Shown here piece by piece: positions 47,353 to 59,300 of a stretch of 64,000 nucleotides of DNA. Positions within the stretch are counted from its first letter, which is position 1. Every line of letters begins with the position of its first letter. Below the pieces are notes generated by a model. That model saw only the letters and a program-made list of their open reading frames with translations. It was not told where the DNA came from and did not search any database. The DNA is from Phoronis australis. Taxonomy: Eukaryota > Phoronida > Phoronidae. The DNA lies in contig NMRA01000086.1 of the NCBI GenBank assembly GCA_002633005.1, positions 408,817 through 472,816 of the forward strand, given 5' to 3'. Both the position numbers and the translations under genes were made by a program.

Positions 47353-50300
47353 CTAATACCCAATCTGTCCGCACCTCATCTTGGGGCAACATTGTCCGGG
47401 AACATCGATGTACTTGCAGCCGGGCCCAACGTTCCATTTAGGACATCTACCAAGTACAAAAACAACTTCGCTAAATCTTGCTCACTAAAACTTCGATGGA
47501 GTTTAACAAACCACTGAACAGTATAAAAAAGAATTCTCTTCGTAAATTTTAAATATGACATATCAACGAGACTGCTTGACCTTGTTTGAACGTTTCGACC
47601 CCATCAAGCTAGGTTGCCCAAGATAGCCTTACTGATTACGTAGGCCTACTGTGTCGTTAGTCCGCTTTGATAGGAGTCGCTACATTCAACTATCCCAGAT
47701 CGTTCACGTAGACAACAAAACAAGCCCATTCATGAAGTGGTTTAAATGAGCTTAATAATTAGTTTTCCTATATAGTCGGTATTTCCTTGAACTAGTTGGG
47801 CAATATCACAACATGAATCCCGCAAACTGGATGAAATAGAACACCGACGTAGGAGACGGGGGAGGGGGTAAGTAATCCCGACTCATGACCTTGAGGAGTA
47901 GTTCCCCCTCCAAAGAGACGTAAGAAGCGAGGGAGAGCAGAGGGCGCATGCGCCCTCAAAAATTTGCAGGTGTGATGATGACGTTTCGGGCCCTGCCAGA
48001 GCATTTTTAGAGGACTACATTTTTTTAAGAATGTTGCATATTGGAATGTCACAACTCACTTGAAAACGTTCTCTTCGTACAACGAAAATATCGGAGAAAA
48101 TTTCTTATCCTCAGATTCTCCATAGCAAATTGATTAAGAATTTTTGACTGAAGGAGAGAATTTTTAGGGCTTGGAAATCTGTATTCCTAAAAGGACCCTC
48201 TCTGGCAGTAGATGTGGAATCATCTGTCGCTTACTTTTTCTGTTTTCTTTAACTTCGTTGCAAAAAATGCTTTCATACGGGCTTTTTCATTAGTTTGTGA
48301 CAAATCTGCCCAAAGCATAATTTGCGTTTCTTAGTACTTTTATCCAATTTTTGGTCATTTTCCCTCACAGTGGATTTTTTCACTCTGTGTGCGTGAAAAT
48401 AAAATTGGTACTGTTCATGCGCTTTATAGGCCCATGCGCTCATACATCCGAAGTTGTTTTTCAAAATCCAGTTTAATCAAGTGTTTCGCATATAGAGGCA
48501 TGCGCTTCAGTTTCGGGTATATGTGCAAACGTCTGTCTTTCGTATCGTTGTATTCTTTGCTGTGGATGAAGGCACTTGCAGTACCTTACAAAATCTCATA
48601 ATCTTGTCGTGGGAAAAATTTCTACTCGATTTGGTATGACAGCGGCAGCGCATATCTTGTTCTGTTAAAGGGATATTTTCAGTTGCATATGAGTGATTAT
48701 TGTTGGATGGTATATAGACTTCTTGGAGAAATTAGCTTTAACCAGAGCTTTAAAAATGCTGTATTTTCGTGATTTTATCACAAATCGCTAATTCTTGCTG
48801 TTGTCTGTCAGACACTCGCTGAAATCAAGGGCGGTGCCTTTACCATTTGGCTTTGGCTCAGCGGCATAGCATTCGGTAGGCAACACGTGATCTCTCGCCT
48901 AGCTCAGTACACAATGGCTACAATACTCCGCATCACGTTCTATACTAATTTCATCCCATGCATTTTAAACGGGAGGTAGTCCAAATCCGGTTACCGAATA
49001 ACAGGTTTTCACCTCGTTAAGAATACATTTTACACTTAAAAAATTGTGCGCTTACTTTCTTCAGCGATCTTTTCTGGTTCTACAAATATCTGGCGATGAA
49101 GCATGCCTAAGGGAATTAAGATAACTTAGGCCATAGAACTCTAATCCTGCTCCTGACCAGTGTATTCTGATATTAGAGCTCGCGACCCCGAGACCAGCCG
49201 CGTGAGTGTGGTGAATTTTCGGCTGTCTGCTAGACTGAGTTTTGATCGAGTGTTGTAGCCACAAGCGTCCTCAGCTTCTGATCGTCCCCAATACAATACA
49301 TATAATACTACAAGGTATGACACTCGGGACTAGAAATTCCACGCGTTTTTCGATTCAGCCGGCCACATCAAACACATAACTCAATAAATTTACACAAAAC
49401 AGGTGTTCAAAAAACCAAGAGAAATTGTTCTTTCTTATAATACCATTCACGATGCCCTGCTCCAGCGAATTCGCAAGAAATTCGCAGTCAAAGCACAAAA
49501 TGGGGCCAAAAAGCCCAAACACACTTCGCACTTTGACGGTTCGAGGTCAACGAAGAAATTGCCGGTTTGTCGCGTAAAGTTACGATGTCGATAACGCTGT
49601 CCATCCGTAATTCATCGGTAATTTCCGTACCCGTCCTTGACCTCGAACCGTCAAAGTGCGAAGTGTGTTTGGGCTTTTTGGGAACATTTTTGTGCTTTGA
49701 CTGTATCGAAATACCCGTAGAATTTCCAGTCCCGACTGAGCAGCCGGTGGATCCAGGATTTTGAGTTAGGGGGGCCAGGGCAGAGTATCAGCCAAGATTT
49801 TGCCCGTCAGACTTTCGCACGTACCCCCGAACTGCCAAATGGAATCTGGGAGAATTTGGGGGGCATGGCCCCCTTGGCCCGCCTCCTCTAAATCCGCCAT
49901 AGCCGAGTGTCACATACCTTGTCGTATTATATAGCGTCTTTGGGACGCGATCAGAAGCTGAGGACGCTGTGGTTTTAGCTATATCAAACAACTTGAAGCC
50001 TAATTTCACTGCTTCGTTTTCATTTTGACATTTGATGTTTATCCTAAGCGAGATTCTTGAAGTACGGTTCTAGACAACCAGTGATTACCCGGCTAAATTA
50101 GTCAACAATCTCGATAAATACATTATTGGTCATTCTTTATACGCACCGACCCGTGACTCTGGCCGAATACCGGGAATAGTCTGGCCTCTAACTACCTCTT
50201 CATCTCCAGCCTTAGTTAGAACCTCTTTAGTTGGACAACCTACCAAATTGCATGCTGGGAGTCTTTTAACAAGGCATTTCTGAAGAACTAAATTACACTG

Positions 50301-53300
50301 CTCTTGCCAAATGCAGTTATCCACGTTGGTCATTCAAGGGTTATAAATCATGTGTTGTCTATGGTGTTCAGTGAAAGGATCCCCAGGGCTCAGACAGTTA
50401 CATTGGTGAAAGAAACAGTCCATAAAAATGCGTACAACATCGTCGACCAAGTTACGAGGTCACACTTGTGATTCGGCTAGCGGCCACCTGTGCGGCACTG
50501 GATATGATTTCAATACTGATGATGTCATGATCCTAGACTTTGAGGAAGACTGGTTCAGTAGGGGTGTAAAGGAAGCTCTCCACGAGCGCATTGAGAGTCC
50601 TTCTTTAAATAAAAGAGGCGGTTTAAGATTCGATTTGTCACACGTATGGGATGGTGTTCTGACGTCAACTTTGATGCCGCGCCGTCTGGTGAAAACGCCA
50701 CCAATTGGCCAGAATAACGATAACGTCACAAGCCAAGCTGAAGTCCGTGAAATGCGGACGCAACGTCGCTAATTTTTAGTAAGTTTTTATTCCAGTATTA
50801 GACTCAAACTTGATCTACTGTAATGTAGGCCTAGTTGATCTCTCAACATGACTCCCAAGAACACTCCAACCAGCAGTTGGCCGCATCAATATACCCGGGG
50901 TATCGCTGACGTCTTATCTATCTCAATCGGACCCGTCTACTCCCGACATTTCTAACGGGGAGCTATTGAAACTTTTGAATGATACAATTGAGAACTTGAA
51001 ATCAGAGTTTTTTAAAGAATTTGATGATCTGCGACAAGACTACTATGTAGCACGAGAGGAAATTCGTCGTCTACATGCTGAAAAGGTGAAATATCTTGAG
51101 TCTAAACTAGACGACCTAGAGAATCGATGAAGACGCTACAACTTGATCTTTCATGGCATACCGGAGGANTAAAGGAAGCTCTCCACGAGCGCATTGAGAG
51201 TCCTTCTTTAAATAAAAGAGGCGGTTTAAGATTCGATTTGTCACACGTATGGGATGGTGTTCTGACGTCAACTTTGATGCCGCGCCGTCTGGTGAAAACG
51301 CCACCAATTGGCCAGAATAACGATAACGTCACAAGCCAAGCTGAAGTCCGTGAAATGCGGACGCAACGTCGCTAATTTTTAGTAAGTTTTTATTCCAGTA
51401 TTAGACTCAAACTTGATCTACTGTAATGTAGGCCTAGTTGATCTCTCAACATGACTCCCAAGAACACTCCAACCAGCAGTTGGCCGCATCAATATACCCG
51501 GGGTATCACTGACGTCTTATCTATCTCAATCGGACCCGTCTACTCCCGACATTTCTAACGGGGAGCTATTGAAACTTTTGAATGATACAATTGAGAACTT
51601 GAAATCAGAGTTTTTTAAAGAACTTGATGATCTGCGACAAGACTACTATGTAGCACGAGAGGAAATTCGTCGTCTACATGCTGAAAAGGTGAAATATCTT
51701 GAGTCTAAACTAGACGACCTAGAGAATCGATGAAGACGCTACAACTTGATCTTTCATGGCATACCGGAGGAGAATCACGAATCGTGGCAACAGTCTGAGT
51801 CCAAAGTTACCGACTTTTTGAAGGACTGCCAGGATGTTGATGGTGTCATAATCGAATGAGCTCACAGACTTGGTCGCATAACTGCAAACAAACACCGCCC
51901 GATAATTGCAAAAATGAGGTCTAAAGATAAAGAGAAGGTTCTGCAGAATAAGAAGAACAATAACACTGATGTCCTCGTCACTCAGGATTTCTCCGCACCT
52001 GTGAAGAAGGCGAGGCGGCGTTTGTATGAATTCTCGCGCGGTGGTTTCTGGACAATCCCCGGAAACTGGTGTTTATACGGATTTGATGTGAATGGCGCAG
52101 CAGGTTACTAGTGTTCAGGCCATGGCCCTACACTTTCAATGGTTTCTTGGAATGCACAAGGATTTGAAAATAAAATTGTTAGGGACGAAGTTCAAATATA
52201 CTTATCTACTTACGATATAATTTGTATCTGTGAAACATGGGGAAAACGCTCAGATCAATTTGAGCTGTCAGGCTATGACTCGTTTAATCTATGTTATAAT
52301 AAGAAAGAAGAAAAGGTAGAAACTCTGGAGGCGTTAGTATTTTCGTTAAACAATCAATTTCTAAATATTTCAAGCGCATACATTCACAGTTTCCCTTTGG
52401 TATCTGTTTGAAATGCGAAAGGGAACTATTTGGTGTTGTTCGGGATGTTTTGATGTTTTTTGTTTATTTACTCCCTGAGGGTTCAAGTTCATGTTTAAGT
52501 GGCACAGGTTCGCCAGAGAACAGTGGTATATTATTGTTGCATAGAGAGATTACAAACTTGACTGATCGTTTCAGTGATTTCCTTTTTATGTTACTATTAA
52601 ACCCTGTTATTTTGGTAACACTCTCGGTTTTTAGAACAAAAAATATTTTTAAAGCTGTCAGCTATGTGAAATGATAATTACAAATCGAATTATACATCAT
52701 CAAGAATTGGTGAATGGCTTTCTAATGATATGACTCCTAGTCACTTCGGCTGAAAAACAGCTGAGTTGCGAAAAGGTTTAGGACACTACCGGTAAATTCC
52801 ACAGCAATCTTCAGCACAGGAACAAACGAACGCAAAAATGCCGCGCATGCGGCAACTTCACCACCGCGAAATCGAAGTTGGCATTACAGGGCTAGAGTTC
52901 TATGCTTTAGCGAAAAATTCCAACCCCACTTTTTGGACACTGTTACCATTTTGAGGGCGTGCAATTGATTTCACTAGTTACGTAGGCAAGGACAAGACGC
53001 CCCGTCCGTTCCAACCACCATACTCCTGTTCAAGAGTATTAAAATGCAAGCCGTTACATGCTTACAGCTCACTGTAATATATTACTGCAAAAATTACACA
53101 GTAACACTCTTCAACGACTCCTACATCAGTGTTACAGTGCGCCCCAAGATCAAGTCGATGTTTATACTCTCGTTGACAAGATTTTCGCTTACATTCAGCT
53201 TCGAGTCTAACGTCAATCTCTATTCGCACCGAATTTACAAAATGGCAGCCTCAAATGAAAGTACCGCTATCCCAGAACTCTCAGGTCTCGCGACTTCACA

Positions 53301-56300
53301 CTTGTTGTCGTTGCTCAAAGAAAAGGCCGCCTCATTTTGGGTGGTGTTTTACGTATTGTAGAAATATATTACAGTGAGTTACAAGCCTGTAACGGTTTGC
53401 ATTTTAATAGATGCTTGAATACAGTTACGGTGTTGGGAACGGATGGGACAAGTGCGAGACTGAGCGAAGTGCTTGACCTTACACGTGACACTTGCAACAT
53501 ATACCTTGGGAAGGTGGACTTTTTGTTCGTCAACAAGCGTGATTTCGCGTAACTTCCTCAAAATCTCACCTGGTGAGGGAAGCTCGAGCGAATCGCGATT
53601 GATTTTCATGGATATGTTCAAATCATGTTGACTAAATCTCCAGAGTCATGGTATGTGTTAATTATAACTCGATGTCTATGCATGCATTCGCTGTATTTTG
53701 AAATGATTAAGTTTTATGTGGGTGTATTTATGCCCCTGTATGCCTGCGTCATACAGGGCGATGTAATTGCCTATGCGTTCGGCTGCTACTTTTGCTCTAC
53801 TCGTTTCTGTAAAAGTACTTTCCTTGTCGAGAATGTCCCTTTAAGCTCACTTGAGATTTTTTGTAAATGAAAAGAGTAACACTTATCAGTCTCGTTTAGT
53901 GACTAACTGTCGCAATATTGGTATTAATGTTTTCAGCACTTGAGAAAAACGAAAAACTCTACTGCACTGTCGCGCCATTAGGCCCAGGGGGGTCTGTGCG
54001 GAATGCGCTCATGCGCGAACCACATGGTTAAAAGAAAAGTGGCTGAAAAGAGGCTCGTTCTACGATCGAACACTAGATGGAGTAACTGATTCTTGCATTC
54101 ATAGCACTTAAGTGGCACTGAATTAGAGTTAGTTGCAATGCCAAATATTGAAATTTAGGGGTAAGGCACATAGGCGGATTTAGGGGGGGACAGGCCCCCC
54201 CTTGGCTGCCGCAAAAAAATATAACAGCAAGAGCATAGGGAATGTTGAGTTTATTAATTAACTCCGGTAATTAAAATTATACAGCTGAAACAAAATTTAA
54301 ATGTGTGCAGTTTTAGTGTTTGGGGGGAGGGGGCTCAGATCCAATTTCAAGTGTCAAATTCGGAACACGGCGCAATCGTAACGGAACTATGGTTAAGTAT
54401 AGGCTCTCCCGCGATATCTCAGGTGACCGACAGTGGCGCTGGGCACTACGACTCCGGCATTTCCGTTGTCTGCTCCACTGTGCAATGAAGGAAATTACTT
54501 CATTTTTTAAAGAAAGTGGAATCTTTGTGATGATGAAAAAACAGAAGCTGCTGGTAATATGTCAATTTTAATCGAAGCCTTAGTGAATCACTCAGAAACT
54601 CATAATTCTCTCTTTGTCAAACCTTAACTTAAGACGATTTCCAAAGCAATCGCGTCATTATTGCCAACACAAAAAACGGATTTGGTCTTTTGGGCGATTG
54701 AAGACTATTTTAAATACAACAAATTTGTAACGAACTGATTGCACAAAATATAAAACATGTAATAAGCATTTAATTTTCAAAAAAGGTTTCGCGCGCAAAC
54801 GCTGTGACCATAAACAAATAGGTCTCTTAGTATCAAGCTAGGAGTTAAATGGTGGTGGTGCAGTGGTAAATCACGTGCGCTCTATCCGCCAGGGCGCTAG
54901 TTCGAGTCTGTGACGCTTGTAGTTTTTCCTGTTTGACACTTTCTCGGGTTTTTTTTTGCCTTTTTTCTTGGATAATACTTCGGGAATCAAGGAAAATGCT
55001 TGATTTTTACAAGGAAAAACAGAAAAATTCCCTGGGATATGCGCATCTACAATCGTGCTTTGAGCAAATGTTTACAGACAAAATGTTGCCCCCCCCTTGT
55101 GATATCCTAGATCCGCCAATGGAGCAGGCTTGGGGCAGCTTTTAGCTAGGTGTTGCTTGTAGGCTCAATGAATGTGGCTTGTTTGTATTTTTGAACACTT
55201 GTGCGGCTGTAGCTGCACTCTTCTTTAAGATGGCGGTCCTTGCTGCATTTGTGCATTCCTGGGCAGTGACTGAAAAATCGGCTGAAAATTTGAGGTAGCC
55301 CTCAACAAGCCAGAATTGTCATAAAATTAGGTGTTTGCCAGTGCTTTTGGACCATACTTTTGGAATCGGTAGGAAATTTGCATCCAGAAGCTAATTTTGG
55401 CTTGTGTCGGGCATTGGCAGGGAACTGGTTGTGTTGGGGTGAAAGGGCCGACTCAGTGTTTTTTACCCCTTTTTCTTAGCTTAATTAGCTTGCTTTTCAA
55501 CAAGAGTGAAAGAGTCAAAAATACTAGACACAATAAATTTCTCTGCTCATCTGTAGTGCTTGTGATGTGAAATGATTCAAAACTTTTCATCTATGCATAC
55601 ATTTTTGTCAGAGTGAAGAAAGTGTGACGAGTCTGTTGACGCGTGTTCTGATGGGCAAACCCCAATGAGAACTGTTCTGTGCCCCCTTAGACTGGCATCT
55701 AGCCCAAGGTGGCACAGTAGTTATTCTGTAGCTTTGGTCAAATTGAGATGAAATTCAAATCCCTAGAAATTGAATGTCAGGGGTAGGCCAGGTTTGACGG
55801 CAATTTTGAGGTAGGCATTACTAGCAAGTTCAGTGAATCAGGTTTGCTTAAGTTTGTGAACATGTTGGGAACGAGAAAATTTGGTTGTAGATTCATTTTC
55901 TTCTATGTGTCGGCTCTATAGCATTGCTGCGTTTCTGCCTAGCGACTAAGTGAGATATCTGCTGCGATTTCAGGTAACCCTCAAACAACCCAGAACTGCT
56001 AAAAATCCATTAGGTAGATGGCAGCACTTTTGGATCATTTTTGGAACACTGCTTTCAAAATCGTGTGTTGCCGTATGTCTAGCACTGGCACGGAAATGGT
56101 GATTTTGGACAGAAAATTTGTCATTTTTCATCTTATCTTTTGTCATACTTTTCGGAGCCTGACTTTCATTTTGGTGAGAGTAAAAAGGCCAAAAATACGG
56201 AACAGTATAAAGTTCAGTTGTGTGGTCGTGTGCAGAGCTTTTGATGTGAAATGACTTGCATCGTGTCATTTGTTCATACAGATTTCGACAGAGCGAAATA

Positions 56301-59300
56301 AAGGTGAAACATCCAATGATGTGCGGTCTGCCGGGCAAACCCAGTGAAAACTGCATAGTGCCTCCAACAAAACTAAGCAACGCCCTGATTTTAAAGCATT
56401 GATCATCATTTCAAATTGTCTCTCATTTCTCTTATTTTTGTAACTTTTCCGAGACAAATATTAATTCAATTGGTCCACAATAACTTTAATTGTGTGTTGT
56501 TGCCTTTTGCATAATCTTAATGATACAAAAATAGAAGAAATGCTGTACTGTGGTTCAAAAGAAAGTGTTTTACTCGACTGGCATTGAATCAGCGAGCAAG
56601 CTGATGACAACCTGCCTTTACCATTTGCATTATGACTGACGTTACGACTGTTGGTTATGCATAAAAGCATGCTTTTCATATTCAGCTAAATTAAACACCA
56701 GTTCACCGCATCCTTTGCTGAAAAACCAGATGTCAGAGTTCATTAGACTCATACTAATTGAGGCTGGATACTAGACTAATAAGCACTTCGGGTGACAAAT
56801 TTACCTGTCTCTGCATTCGTAACGCACAGGGTCGGTCTTCAAGCACTTGCAAATCAGAGAGCAACCGTCTTCCCACACCTCGTCAACATTGTATACCTTG
56901 TCTTTGTAACTACACGCTGTAAACATGATTATTAATACCGATTTTTTTCATTTTAAACAGATTTTGAGTCTTTTACAAAATTGCAAACACATGATAGGAC
57001 GAAAACGTTTAGTTTTAACCGCCGAACATCCACCCATCCCCATAGTAAGCCAATCCCGCAGCAAGTGGCGTATTAGTTAAAAATCTTAGCCCGGCATCCA
57101 CTGTTCTGATTTTCAGAAGATATCATACTTGAATTTTCACAGGTTACGTAGTTTTACAAATATCATCGCTAAAAATTTTTAAGAACACACATGGCCCCGC
57201 TTCTATGTCAATTTCCATAAGTAAATAACACGGAAATTCGCTTCGAGGGTACATAAACAGGTCAAAATGGCCACATTTCACTAAATTATACATTCATATA
57301 TTACGTTTATGTAGCCGACAAGCGAATGCTAAAATCATAGAATGTGCTAAACTACAGCTTTGCTAGCACCATTTTCACGTCAAAGTTGGGTTTGTGTTCA
57401 CCTCGGGGAAATTTTGTGACGTCAGTCCCCGTCGAACTATACATGCGTTCTTTCATTACCAACACGACACACTTCTTCTGTAATTAGTTTAAAAAGACTA
57501 ACCAATCACGGTGGGAGTAAAAATGACTGTCTTCCGGTTCGGGTCGTAAGGGTTTTTGAAGTGTAGCACGGTGAGTCTTGTTGAAGTTTCCCGCGTTCGT
57601 CTACCTAAGATTGTCAAAAGAATACCTGGACACGTAACTGTTCATGATGCGAAACAAAACAGTGAGTTAAGAGCTTGTTTAAAAAAAATGAAATGAACAC
57701 AGCATATTTTACTAATCCAGTTTTTGCGTATTTTCAGAATATATTTTCGAAGCCAAATATCGTTCAAATTTGACATAAGGCGCAATACAGGGGTTGCTTG
57801 AACAATGCATCAGGGTCGATAGACATTTTTCATGCTTGGTCCTTAACGCGGTTTAAAGTACGCTGATGGACTCACTATACATGTATGTGATATCAAAACA
57901 CAAAAATGTATACGTTTAAACACATTCTGTATAGAGTTTTCTCTGTATTTGTACTCGTTGATACAGAAACATGTCAAAAACATACAACACAAGCAAACGA
58001 AAGAACATAATACTAATGAAAATACTAACTGGATGACACAGTTCACAACAAAATTCATTTATTACACGAACCCCGTAAAAAACACAGGTAGCTGAGACAT
58101 TGTGATGTAGGCAGTTTACTTGAGGCATACAATAAAGTATGTGAGGGACGGCATGTCCATCAAAGCAGCAGCTGCAAAATTCAAGGTGCCGTACCAAACA
58201 CTAAGCGATCACATGCGTGGTATGATAGAACTTGAATGCGTCACAGTGGGCGTGTCTCAGATCTTCAGTGTGCAACAGGGAGCCTTAATCGTCAACCATA
58301 TTGAGGAAGTGGCAAGTCTTAGATATACTTTACAAGACGAGAAATCGTCACCATGGCGACGGAGTGGTGATTCAAGCAAGGAATCAAGAAGCGAGGAGAA
58401 AATTTATTCCATCAAGTGGTCCAGAGGGTTTGTCAACCGCTGGTCGAAGTAGAAAGTTGTCAAGACAAAAAATATCTGTTTTGAATATTTTCATCATTAC
58501 CAAAATTTTTGTAACCCCAAACAGATGACCCGCAACCCACAATTGGTGCCAAACACGAATTAAATAATGTTTTAAACGTTTCGAATCCTAGATTCTTGTT
58601 GTCACGGAATATTGAGCATATCTTCCCTAACGCTTTACCAGAAGCTTCAGATAACGTATTCAAATTTTCTTTGAAGTCAAGGTGTTGATCCAGAATACAG
58701 CCTAAATATTTTCATGAGGATTTATAACTGATGACACTGTTCAAAACAAATTCAAAGTTGCTTCTAGGCATAGACTTAGCTCGAAAATGGACAACATTAG
58801 TTTTTGCCATGTTTACAACCACTCTCCACATTTTACACCAGTTGTTTAAAACCTTCAGCATCTCTTGCATGTTATTTCCATTCTCAGACAAAAGTGCAAT
58901 ATCGTCGGCATAAAGAAGCACTGAAATATTGTTCGGGTCACATTTGACACCTTTATCCATTTTTTAATGTCCAGAGCTTAAGTCATTTATGTATAAGGCA
59001 AAGCGTGTCGGTGATAAAACGTCCCCCAGACTGACACCATTTTCAGGAGTGAACCAACCACTATACAGAGTGCCATTTAATCGTATACAGTTAAACAGAC
59101 TTCTGTAAATCATACGAATTGTAACATACATTATACCATCAATATTATTTTGCAGTAGTTTATACTGAAAACAAAAGTTCATGGTTTGTCCATGCTTTTT
59201 CCATGTCCACAAATGTCACAAACGTAGAAAGGATAGACGACTATCTTGTTTGAATAATTGATGACAGGACATGATAAGTGATCAATACAGGACCGTTGGC

